From DAOMNN01 sp964404505 (lineage in GTDB: Bacteria; Pseudomonadota; Gammaproteobacteria; Burkholderiales; Rhodocyclaceae), in contig CAYOKH010000002.1 of the NCBI GenBank assembly GCA_964404505.1, positions 36,699 to 100,698 on the forward strand: a DNA stretch of 64,000 nt, written 5' to 3'. A program made the translations under genes and the position numbers. The notes beneath the pieces were generated by a model. It did no database searches, had not been told where the DNA came from, and saw only the letters and a program-made list of their open reading frames with translations. Within the stretch, counting starts at the first letter, position 1; the number at the start of each line of letters is the position of its first letter. Shown in pieces: positions 45,063 to 53,099 of the stretch.

Positions 45063-46850
45063 TCAATCCTCTTGACGATTGGGTCCACCGGAACCCGATG
45101 TCCCGATTTTAGCCGATTCAGGCCCGTCGCACCCGGCGATCGACCAGCGATTGCGCCCGCTGCTCTTCGAACGATACATGGCCTGGTCGGCCGCTGCGAC
45201 GAGGCGCTCGGCATCGCCCGCGTGCGAGGGGAACAGGGCAATGCCGAGGCTCGCCGTGAGACCCGCCTCCCGCCCTTCGAACGTGAACTTCAGTTCGGCA
45301 ACGCCTTCCACGATCCGCCGAGCCAGCTCATCCAGCCCCGCTGCATCGGCATCCGGCACCAGAACGGCGAACTCATCGCCTCCAAGGCGGAAGAAAGTCT
45401 CGTTGCGCCGGATGATGCTCCCCACGTGCCTGCTCATGCACACCAGCACCTCGTCGCCGGCCTGATGGCCGAACGCGTCGTTGATCGGCTTGAAACCATC
45501 AAGATCGAAAATGATGAGCCCGACACGGTAGTTCCGGCGCACCGCATCGGCAAGCAGGCGGTCGAGTTCTTCACGGAAGCGTCGCCGGTTGAACAGATCC
45601 GTCAGGGGATCACGCTCGGCCATCTCGATCAGACGTTCCGCAATGCGCCGCTGCTCGGTCACGTCCTCGTAGATCCAGACCCGCCCGATACCGCGACCGT
45701 CGAACTCGCTTTCGACGATCGCGGACGCGTCCGTGACGATGCGCCCGTCCTTGAAGTGAATCTCGCGCGCTTGCCCGACGGTGTGGTCATCCACCAGACT
45801 CCGTATGCTGCCGAAGTAGTCCTCCGGATCCTCCAGCAGATGGGCAATCCGGCTCTGAAGTACCACGTCACGAACACCGATGAGGTTCGCATCCTGCGGA
45901 AAACCCCAGATATCGAGCATCGCACGGTTGTAGTACAGCACGCGGTGATCCCGATCCATGAACAGGATGCCGAGCCGGATCACGTTCAGCAGTGCGATCA
46001 GACGCATGCGCTCGTCGTTGCTGCGCGAAAGATAGTGCTCGCGCAGGGCCTGTGAGCGCCGCAGCTCGGCGACCGTTTCGAGGAGCTTGTACTCGGTCTC
46101 CTTGCGTGCCTGAACGTCTTCGGCAGACATTCGCAGGCCGACGGGGACACCGTCCTTTTCCATGCGCCGCCAGCAGCAGCCAATCCAGCGGATCTGCCCG
46201 TCCTCCCGGACCAGCCGAATCTCGAATTCCTCTTCCCCACCTCCTTGTGCAACTTTCTGCGCCATGTTCCTGCAATAGCCGAGATCCGACTCATTGACCA
46301 GAAGCGCGAGGGCGTCGTCGGCCTTCATGCAGGCCGCCGGGACGCGGCCGGTGACGCGCTCGATCGAGGGACTGATCCATATGAGCCGACCCTCCAGATC
46401 GAAAAGTGCCTCGATCCCATGGACGCCCTCTGCCACAGCGCGGAGGAGTTCGGCCTGACGCACCGACGCATCGATTCGCTCGAGCGTCTCCGCCGAGGCC
46501 GACGCGGATGACACCTCACCGACCGAAACGATACCGTCGAGCACGTCCAGATGCCTGGCTATCTCGCGCTGGCGGCGCGCTTGCGCGTTGGCACGCGCCT
46601 GGATCTGCCAGCGCGCCGCGAGTCCCGTCAAGAGTCCGATCGCGCCAACCGTGCCGGCTACGACCATCCACGGACCCCACAGTCCTGAGCGCATCTCCAG
46701 GACCACCAGCGTCGCAAGCAATGCCGCTCCCAGCCCGAACACAACCGGTACGAGCACCTGCCCGCCTTCCAGCCTGCCATGTGTCCGATGGCGCGCCTTC
46801 CCGGGCCCACTCACACCCCATCGACAGGGGAATCCGGGGCAGGCGGTCAT
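45063..46850 (-). CDS. Membrane PAS-PAS-GGDEF diguanylate cyclase
   Basis: Probable diguanylate cyclase of 595 residues. Two membrane segments near the N terminus (about 33-52 and 58-78), a short coiled linker, PAS domain 1 (about 130-250, DLEGRLIWISPSIERVTG), PAS domain 2 (about 285-405, MDRDHRVLYYNRAMLDIWG) and a GGDEF domain whose active site is intact (FRLGGDEFAVL). The inhibitory I-site position reads RRNE rather than R-x-x-D, so product inhibition may be weak. The start overlaps the end of argA by four bases, and yggX follows after four bases, so all three are coupled. Confidence 0.92.
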   Translation of the reverse strand: MTACPGFPCRWGVSGPGKARHRTHGRLEGGQVLVPVVFGLGAALLATLVVLEMRSGLWGPWMVVAGTVGAIGLLTGLAARWQIQARANAQARRQREIARHLDVLDGIVSVGEVSSASASAETLERIDASVRQAELLRAVAEGVHGIEALFDLEGRLIWISPSIERVTGRVPAACMKADDALALLVNESDLGYCRNMAQKVAQGGGEEEFEIRLVREDGQIRWIGCCWRRMEKDGVPVGLRMSAEDVQARKETEYKLLETVAELRRSQALREHYLSRSNDERMRLIALLNVIRLGILFMDRDHRVLYYNRAMLDIWGFPQDANLIGVRDVVLQSRIAHLLEDPEDYFGSIRSLVDDHTVGQAREIHFKDGRIVTDASAIVESEFDGRGIGRVWIYEDVTEQRRIAERLIEMAERDPLTDLFNRRRFREELDRLLADAVRRNYRVGLIIFDLDGFKPINDAFGHQAGDEVLVCMSRHVGSIIRRNETFFRLGGDEFAVLVPDADAAGLDELARRIVEGVAELKFTFEGREAGLTASLGIALFPSHAGDAERLVAAADQAMYRSKSSGRNRWSIAGCDGPESAKIGTSGSGGPNRQED

Positions 46851-48220
46851 AGGCGTTTCACGAAGATCTTCGAGCGGCGCTGGTAGTTGTACAAGTCACG
46901 CTTCTGGCGTGGCAGCGCGTCGGGGCCGATCTCGGAAAAACCGCGTTCCCGGAACCAGTGCGCAGTCCGCGTCGTCAGTACGAACAGCCGCTCCATGCGC
47001 TGCTTGCGGGCGCGCTGCTCGACGCGCTTGAGCAGTTGGTCTCCCAGCCCGGCCCGGCGGAACTCAGGCGTCACCGCGAGACAGGCGAGTTCCGCGGCGG
47101 GCTCGTCACCGAAGGGGTACAGCGCGGCACATCCGACGAGCACGCCGTCGTGTTCGACCAGGGTGAAACGGTCGATCTCCTGCTCGAGCAACTCCCGTCC
47201 CCGGCGTACCAGGGTGCCGTCCAATTCCATTGGCGAGATCAATGCGACAAGGGCGCCCACGTCTTCGAACGTCGCCTCGCGGAACCGGAACAGCGGATCA
47301 CGGGAGATCACCGTACCGACGCCCGAGCGGGTAAAGAACTCGAGTAGCAGCCCGCCGTCCCTGTCATGATCGATCAGATGCACCCGGGCGACGCCGCCGC
47401 GCAGCGCGCGTACCGCACACGGAAGGTAGAGGTGCAGATCCTCGGTGAGCCCCTCGGCGGCCTCGAACATGCGCTCCGCCTCGTCTGCAGTGACCGAATC
47501 GATCAGATTTCCTTCCCGGTCGAGCAGCCCGGGCGCATCGCAAAGATAGATCAGCTTTTCGGCATGCAGTGCCACCGCGACCGCTTCGGCGACCTCTTCC
47601 ATGCCCAGATTGAAGATCTCGCCGGTCGGCGAGACTCCCAGCGGGGAGATGAGAACAACGTTGTGCTGGTCCAGATCGGCCGCGATTTCTTCGGCGATGA
47701 TCTTTCGGACGGCACCCGTGTATTGGTAATCCACGCCGTCGACGACGCCTACAGGGCGCGCGGTGATGAAATTTCCCCCGGTCACGCGCATGTAGCTGCC
47801 GGCCATCGGTGTGTTCGGCAGCCCTTGCGAGAGCTGCGCCTCGAGCTCGAGGCGCGTCACCCCCATCGCCGCCTTTACGCATTCGAGCGCCGCCGCGTCC
47901 GTCACCCTGAGCCCGCGGTGGTACCGCGGCTCCAGCCCGCGACGCGTCATCTCCGCATCGATCTGCGGACGCGCACCATGCACCAGAACCAACCGAATGC
48001 CCAGCGCCGCCAGCAGATTGCAGTCGTACGCAAGACTCTGGGCACGCACCCCTCCGGCGACTTCGCCGCCGAAGGCGATTACGAAGGTCTTTCCGCGAAA
48101 CGCATGGACGTACGGAGCCGCTCCTCGCACCCACGCCACAAACTGTGCAGTGGAGTCGACCATGTCGGCCGGCACGGCGGCATCGAGGAGTTCGCGGCTC
48201 AAGCGGTCACCATTTGTCAA
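46847..48220 (-). CDS. argA: N-acetylglutamate synthase
   Basis: First step of arginine synthesis: acetyl-CoA plus glutamate gives N-acetylglutamate. 457 residues: amino-acid kinase-like domain (about 25-290; HAFRGKTFVIAFGGEV, LVLVHGARPQI, VVLISPLGVSPTGEIFNL) and a C-terminal GNAT acetyltransferase domain (about 310-455; LACLAVTPEFRRAGLGDQLL). The first ATG at 48220 is listed; Met at about residue 20 (MVDSTAQF) is a possible true start, nearer to E. coli ArgA. It lies 70 bases after the polyphosphate phosphotransferase gene. Confidence 0.94.
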   Translation of the reverse strand: MTNGDRLSRELLDAAVPADMVDSTAQFVAWVRGAAPYVHAFRGKTFVIAFGGEVAGGVRAQSLAYDCNLLAALGIRLVLVHGARPQIDAEMTRRGLEPRYHRGLRVTDAAALECVKAAMGVTRLELEAQLSQGLPNTPMAGSYMRVTGGNFITARPVGVVDGVDYQYTGAVRKIIAEEIAADLDQHNVVLISPLGVSPTGEIFNLGMEEVAEAVAVALHAEKLIYLCDAPGLLDREGNLIDSVTADEAERMFEAAEGLTEDLHLYLPCAVRALRGGVARVHLIDHDRDGGLLLEFFTRSGVGTVISRDPLFRFREATFEDVGALVALISPMELDGTLVRRGRELLEQEIDRFTLVEHDGVLVGCAALYPFGDEPAAELACLAVTPEFRRAGLGDQLLKRVEQRARKQRMERLFVLTTRTAHWFRERGFSEIGPDALPRQKRDLYNYQRRSKIFVKRL

Positions 48221-48290
48221 TGTGATTCGATTCTAACGGAACGTTGACGCGCGGGCACGATTCCCGCGCTGCGTCGACGCTGCACCGCGC

Positions 48291-49778
48291 TCAGTGCTCC
48301 AGCGCCGCATCAAGACGTTCGCATAGGGTACGCAGCACCTTGATTCGGGCAAAATACTTGTTGTTGGCCTCGACGACGGTCCACGGGGAAGTCTCGGTGC
48401 TCGTACGATCGATCATGTCGCACACAGCCCGTTCATAGTCGTCCCACTTGTCGCGATTGCGCCAGTCCTCCTCCGTGATCTTGAAGCGTTTGTGCGGCAG
48501 CGCCTCGCGGGCCTTGAATCTGGCCAGTTGCTCGTCCTTTCCGATCGCGAGCCAGAACTTCACCACCACCGCTCCGGCCTTCTCCAGTTCGTCCTCGAAG
48601 TCGTTGATTTCCGCATAAGCCCGCATCCAGTCGGCCTCCGTGCAGTATCCCTCGACCCGCTCGACCAGTACCCGCCCATACCAGGACCGATCGAAGATCA
48701 CGACCTTGCCACGGCGCGGCAACTGCCGCCAGAAGCGCCACAGGTACGGCTTTGCGCGTTCCTCGTCGCTGGGCGCCGCGATCGGTATGATGCGATAAAG
48801 ACGGGCATCCATGGCGGCAGTGACCCTGCGGATCGTACCGCCCTTCCCGGCCGCATCGACGCCTTCGAACACCAGCACCAGGGAGCGTCCCCCGAACGCC
48901 GCGTCGCGCGTAATCGTCGCGAGCCGTCCCTGCAGGACCTCAAGCAACTCCTCGTACTCCTTCTTGCCCAGTTCCTGATCGAGTTCAAGCGCATTCAGGT
49001 AGTTGCGCTCGTCGCGCAACGACGGAAGGGGCGGTGCGGTCTGGCGCGACACCCAGTGCCCGGACACCTCCTTGAGGCGCTTTCCGATCGCATCCAGCAG
49101 GGTCCGCCCCACAAACAGGGCACGAAAGCGCTGATCGGTCCCATCGACGATCATCCACGGGGCGTCGCCCGTGCTGGTCCTGCGCAACGCATGTTCGGCC
49201 ACTTCGCGGTAGCGGTCGTAATGCCGGTAGAAACGCCAGTCGTGCCCGGTCACGCGCCACCGGGTTCTGGGATCGCTTTCCAGCGTCTCCAGGCGCATCT
49301 TCTGCGCTTTCTTCGACAGGTGAAACCACAACTTGATCAGGAGCACGCCTTCACGCACGAGCATGGTCTCGAAGCGGTTGATTTCATCCAGATGCTGGTC
49401 GAGTACCGCCTTCTTGCTCAGCTTGTCGACGCGGTTACGGAGCGGGTCGGTGTACCAGTTGCCGAACAACACCCCAATCCTGCCCCTGGGCGGGAGAACC
49501 CGCCAGAACCGCCACATGTAGGGCCGCTCGGCCTCCTCCGTGGAGGCGGCGTCGAACGCCCATGTCTCTATATGGCGCGGATCCATCCACGCGTTGAGGA
49601 GGTTGACGGTCTCGCCCTTGCCCGCACCTTCGACGCCGTTGATCAAGACCGCAACGGAAAAGCGCTTCTGTTCGAGCAGTTCGAACTGCGCATCCAGAAG
49701 TTGCGCACGCAATACGGGCAAAGCCTCCTCATAGTCGGCCTTTGAAGTCCTGTGACCGATCTCGGCAGATTCAAACAT
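48291..49778 (-). CDS. pap: Polyphosphate:AMP phosphotransferase
   Basis: PPK2-family enzyme that phosphorylates AMP to ADP with polyphosphate as donor. 495 residues made of two PPK2 domains. Walker A motifs are GVEGAGKGE (about residue 48) and GVDAAGKGG (about 305), and lid or Walker B-like segments MWRFWRVLPPRGRIG and LWRFWRQLPRRGKVVIFDRSWYG appear in each. Only the second has the FDRSWYGR motif in full; the first reads FGNWYTD. Together with phoU this points to active polyphosphate metabolism. rsmE is 18 bases upstream on the same strand. Confidence 0.93.
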   Translation of the reverse strand: MFESAEIGHRTSKADYEEALPVLRAQLLDAQFELLEQKRFSVAVLINGVEGAGKGETVNLLNAWMDPRHIETWAFDAASTEEAERPYMWRFWRVLPPRGRIGVLFGNWYTDPLRNRVDKLSKKAVLDQHLDEINRFETMLVREGVLLIKLWFHLSKKAQKMRLETLESDPRTRWRVTGHDWRFYRHYDRYREVAEHALRRTSTGDAPWMIVDGTDQRFRALFVGRTLLDAIGKRLKEVSGHWVSRQTAPPLPSLRDERNYLNALELDQELGKKEYEELLEVLQGRLATITRDAAFGGRSLVLVFEGVDAAGKGGTIRRVTAAMDARLYRIIPIAAPSDEERAKPYLWRFWRQLPRRGKVVIFDRSWYGRVLVERVEGYCTEADWMRAYAEINDFEDELEKAGAVVVKFWLAIGKDEQLARFKAREALPHKRFKITEEDWRNRDKWDDYERAVCDMIDRTSTETSPWTVVEANNKYFARIKVLRTLCERLDAALEH

Positions 49779-49796
49779 CAGGACTCCCTTGCCCGT

Positions 49797-50525
49797 TCAG
49801 AAATCGCCCCATAATACTTGCGCTGCGCTGATTGCGGCCATTCCTGCCGTTTCCGTGCGCAACACCCGCGGACCAAGGCCGATCCGCACGCAGCCTGCGG
49901 CAGCACACGCCGCCAACTCCTTTTCCGTCCATCCCCCTTCCGGTCCGACCAGGACATGCACGGCCCCGCGCGGGCGGCCCCGCAAGGCCAGTCTGGATTC
50001 ACCATCGGGGACGAGGAGCAATCTGTCACGCACGTCACGACTGGTCCCCAGATAGGTGTCGAAAGGCTGGACCTGATCGATCTGCGGAATCCGGTTGCGC
50101 CCGCTCTGTTCGCATGCCGATACAGCGACCTGACGCCAGTGGGCGAGCCTTTTCACGGCCCGGTCGTCCGACAGGCGCGGCACGGAGCGTTCCGTGCGAA
50201 CCGGAATGACCCCGGCGGCCCCGAGTTCAACGGCCTTCTGCACGATCCAGTCCATCTTCTCGCCCCCCGCGAGCGCCTGCACCAACACCATCCGCAGGGC
50301 GGATTCCCGTTCCGGGTCGGAGCGGACGCCGAGCGCAGCAAACCAAGCCCGACCACGACCGACGAGGACCGCGGCCACCTCGCCGCCCCGGCCGTCGAAC
50401 AGCACCAACGCGTCACCGTCACGCAGACGCAGCACCCTCGTCGCGTGGTGCGCCAGCGGATCGGGGAGTCGCACCTCGCCCGCGGGCGGGAGGGATTCGG
50501 GGAAAAAGAAGCGCGAAATCACCAT
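49797..50525 (-). CDS. rsmE: 16S rRNA (uracil(1498)-N(3))-methyltransferase
   Basis: SPOUT methyltransferase acting on U1498 of 16S rRNA. 242 residues. N-terminal PUA-like part (HHATRVLRLRDGDALVLFDG), then the catalytic knot: ALAGGEKMDWIVQKAVELG, RSVPRLS, SACEQSGRNRIP and HVLVGPEGGWTEKEL with GPRVLRTETAGMAA. The start is 50525; an in-frame ATG at 50630 lies across the promoter. A TATAAT box on this strand ends only three bases before the start codon, which is unusual. Confidence 0.94.
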   Translation of the reverse strand: MVISRFFFPESLPPAGEVRLPDPLAHHATRVLRLRDGDALVLFDGRGGEVAAVLVGRGRAWFAALGVRSDPERESALRMVLVQALAGGEKMDWIVQKAVELGAAGVIPVRTERSVPRLSDDRAVKRLAHWRQVAVSACEQSGRNRIPQIDQVQPFDTYLGTSRDVRDRLLLVPDGESRLALRGRPRGAVHVLVGPEGGWTEKELAACAAAGCVRIGLGPRVLRTETAGMAAISAAQVLWGDF

Positions 50526-50528
50526 GCT

Positions 50529-50534
50529 ATTATA
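50529..50534 (-). promoter_or_regulatory. TATAAT abutting the rsmE start codon
   Basis: Perfect -10 sequence (preceded by GGCCC) that ends three bases before the rsmE ATG. If used, the transcript would begin at or just inside the start codon. May be fortuitous. Confidence 0.35.
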
Positions 50535-50611
50535 GGGCCTGAGACCATTCGCTCCGCCAGGCACAGCACACGCCTTCAGCGTCACGGGCGGGGTCAAGCG
50601 GGAGTGATACC

Positions 50612-51169
50612 ATGGTTGCAGCAACGACACCGGTATGCAATTTCGGCTGGCCGGCCCCCGGTTTCGATCTTCCGGGAGTCGATGGGCGGCGCCACACCCT
50701 CGAAACGGCGCGCGGGCCCAACGGCCTGCTGGTCATGTTCATCTGTAATCATTGTCCCTACGTGAAGGCCGTGATCGATCGCATCATCCGCGACACCCGC
50801 GAACTGGCCGACGAGGGCATCGGCAGCATCGCGATCATGTCGAACGACCCTGCCGACTATCCCGAGGACTCATGGGACAACATGGTCGAGCTCTCCCGCA
50901 GACTGAGCTTCCCGTTCCCCTATGTCCGGGACGAGACCCAGGAGGTGGCCAGGGCATATGGTGCCGTGTGCACACCCGATTTCTTCGGCTTCGACCGCAA
51001 ACTCGCGCTGCAATACCGGGGGCGCCTAGACGCATCGGGCAGAAGTCCGGCGGCACCCGATGCCCGACGTGACCTCTTCGAGGCCATGCGCCAGATCGCG
51101 CGGACGGGCACGGGGCCGGCCGAGCAGATTGCAAGCATCGGATGCTCGATCAAATGGCGGGAAAAGTGA
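50612..51169 (+). CDS. Thioredoxin-fold (AhpC/TSA-like) protein
   Basis: Cytoplasmic redoxin of 185 residues without signal peptide. The active site reads CNHCPYV at about residues 45-51, typical of a conserved thioredoxin-family group annotated as redoxin or thiol-disulfide protein. Other conserved parts: FDLPGVDGRRHTLET, SNDPADYPEDSWDNM and VCTPDFFGFD. It probably reduces disulfides or peroxides; the substrate is unknown. The ribosome binding site GGGAG lies before ATG 50612. The IMPase-family gene follows one base after the stop. Confidence 0.87.
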   Translation: MVAATTPVCNFGWPAPGFDLPGVDGRRHTLETARGPNGLLVMFICNHCPYVKAVIDRIIRDTRELADEGIGSIAIMSNDPADYPEDSWDNMVELSRRLSFPFPYVRDETQEVARAYGAVCTPDFFGFDRKLALQYRGRLDASGRSPAAPDARRDLFEAMRQIARTGTGPAEQIASIGCSIKWREK

Positions 51170-51170
51170 C

Positions 51171-51980
51171 ATGCCCAATGCTGCCAGCCGGCTGGCGCAT
51201 GCCCGCGCGCTTGAATCGGTCGTCAGGGACATCGCTCGCGAGGCCATTCTTCCCCTTTACCTGAAAACCGCGCGTAATCGCAAGGCCGACGGCTCGCTGT
51301 CGACCGCGGCGGATGTGGAGTCGCAGCGGCGCTTCGCCGAGGAGTTGCCGCGGCTGTTGCCCGGCCCGGTACTCGGAGAGGAAATGAGCGCCCGGGAGCA
51401 GGGGCGACTCTGGAGCGAGGGACGCAGGGGGCTCTGGTGCATCGACCCGATCGACGGCACGACCAATTTCGCCAACGGGATTCCGTTCTTCGCGGTATCC
51501 ATAGCCTACCTGGTCGAACACGAGCCTCGTTTCGGGGTCGTGTACAACCCCGTCACGGACGAAGCCTTCTATGCAGCCAAGGGTGCCGGTGCTTTTCTCA
51601 ACGGCACCGAGCTTCCGCTTCGCAAGGCTGCAGCACGACTTGCCGATGCGGTTGCCGGCATCGACTTCAAACGCATCAGCAACCATCTCGGAGATGAACT
51701 GGCGGTGCGTCCGCCCTATTTCTCGCAACGCAACTTCGGGTCCAGCGCACTCGAATGGTGCTTCGTCGCCGCGGGCAGGCTGGATGTCTACCTGCACGGG
51801 GGGCAGATGCTGTGGGACTATGCTGCGGGCAGGCTCATCCTCGACGAAGCGGGCGGAGAGGCGGTGGCACTGGGCGGCGGCTCACTCATGGCAGGTCCGG
51901 CGGTGAAGCGCGGCGTTATCGCGGCAGCGAGCCCGGCGCTGTTCAGTGAGTGGCGAAACTGGCTCGCCGCCCGTTCATGA
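51171..51980 (+). CDS. Inositol monophosphatase family protein
   Basis: Mg2+-dependent phosphatase of the IMPase superfamily, 269 residues. Motif 1 is IDPIDGTTNFANGIP, motif 2 LWDYAAGRLILDEAGG, and the metal Glu of GEE in VLGEEMSA is present. Related proteins dephosphorylate inositol phosphates, histidinol phosphate or sugar bisphosphates; the substrate cannot be fixed from sequence. It begins one base after the redoxin stop, so the two are coupled. Phosphoribulokinase follows after 81 bases. Confidence 0.88.
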   Translation: MPNAASRLAHARALESVVRDIAREAILPLYLKTARNRKADGSLSTAADVESQRRFAEELPRLLPGPVLGEEMSAREQGRLWSEGRRGLWCIDPIDGTTNFANGIPFFAVSIAYLVEHEPRFGVVYNPVTDEAFYAAKGAGAFLNGTELPLRKAAARLADAVAGIDFKRISNHLGDELAVRPPYFSQRNFGSSALEWCFVAAGRLDVYLHGGQMLWDYAAGRLILDEAGGEAVALGGGSLMAGPAVKRGVIAAASPALFSEWRNWLAARS

Positions 51981-52061
51981 ACCGGCCCCTGGCCAGCTCA
52001 TGCATTTTTCTGACACTCCCGGTTGCATCCACGATGATTGCCGGAAAGTACGGAGTCCGCG

Positions 52062-52937
52062 ATGTCGACAAAACATCCCATCATCGCTGTGACCGGCTCC
52101 TCCGGAGCCGGCACGACGACCGTCAAACACACGTTCGAGGCGATCTTTCACCGCGAGAACGTGAATCCGGCGATCGTTGAAGGCGACAGTTTTCATCGCT
52201 ACACCCGCGACGATATGACGCAGCATATCACCGCGGCCGAGAGCAGGGGCGAACGCGGCATCAGCCATTTCGGCCCCGAGTCGAATCTGCTCGAGGAACT
52301 GGAGAGGCTGTTCCGCAGCTACGGCGAATCGGCCGTGGGCAAGCGCCGCTCGTACATCCACAACGAGGAGCAATCGGTTCGCTGGAATCTTCCGATGGGG
52401 ACCTTCACCGAATGGGAGGACCTTCCCGTCGGCACCGACTGCCTGTTCTACGAAGGCCTGCACGGGGGAATGGTGACCGAGCATGTCGACCTTGCGCGCC
52501 ACGTGGACCTGCTGATCGGCGTTGCTCCGACGATCAATCTCGAGTGGATCCAGAAGTTGCACCGGGACACGCGCGTGCGCGGCTACTCCACGGCAGCAGT
52601 TCAGGACACCATATTGCGACGCATGCACGACTATGTGCATTACATCGTCCCGCAGTTCTCCCGCACCCATATCAATTTCCAGCGCGTACCCGTTGTGGAC
52701 ACGTCGAACCCCTTCATCGCCCGGGACGTTCCCACGCTCGCCGAGTCCATGGTGGTGATCCGCTTCCGCGACCCCCGCGGCATCGACTTTCCCTACCTTC
52801 TGAACATGATTCACGACGCCTTCATGTCCCGGGCGAACTCCATCGTCATCCCGGGCGGAAAACTCGATCTGGCGATGCAACTGATACTGACCCCCCTGAT
52901 CTGGAAGCTCATGGAGCGCCGCAGAAGATTCATCTGA
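52062..52937 (+). CDS. prk: Phosphoribulokinase
   Basis: Phosphorylates ribulose 5-phosphate to ribulose 1,5-bisphosphate, the CO2 acceptor of the Calvin cycle. 291 residues, proteobacterial (class I) type. Walker A reads TGSSGAGTTTVKHTF; EGDSFHRYTR, the YEGLHGG motif and the VRGYSTAAVQDTILRRM segment are typical. GGAGTCC precedes ATG 52062. Downstream come transketolase, GAPDH, phosphoglycerate kinase, pyruvate kinase and aldolase on the same strand. No RuBisCO gene is in the window. Confidence 0.95.
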   Translation: MSTKHPIIAVTGSSGAGTTTVKHTFEAIFHRENVNPAIVEGDSFHRYTRDDMTQHITAAESRGERGISHFGPESNLLEELERLFRSYGESAVGKRRSYIHNEEQSVRWNLPMGTFTEWEDLPVGTDCLFYEGLHGGMVTEHVDLARHVDLLIGVAPTINLEWIQKLHRDTRVRGYSTAAVQDTILRRMHDYVHYIVPQFSRTHINFQRVPVVDTSNPFIARDVPTLAESMVVIRFRDPRGIDFPYLLNMIHDAFMSRANSIVIPGGKLDLAMQLILTPLIWKLMERRRRFI

Positions 52938-53060
52938 CCATCCCTCGCACGGGCCGCAACACGCCGGGGAAGTCCGCGCATGCGGACGCATGCTGTTTCC
53001 GTGCCGTCCAGGATGGCTACCTGCCCGAGTGGGCAGCTACCGCCACCCATCTTTTTCGGG

Positions 53061-53066
53061 GATAAT
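53061..53066 (+). promoter_or_regulatory. -10-like GATAAT before tkt
   Basis: GATAAT 33 bases before the transketolase ATG. The 160-base prk-tkt gap also holds two small stems, GTCCGC/GCGGAC and CTGCCC/GGGCAG. No clear -35. Confidence 0.3.
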
Positions 53067-53099
53067 TCGCCCTTCCTTGAGCATCCCGCCGTCCCCGCC

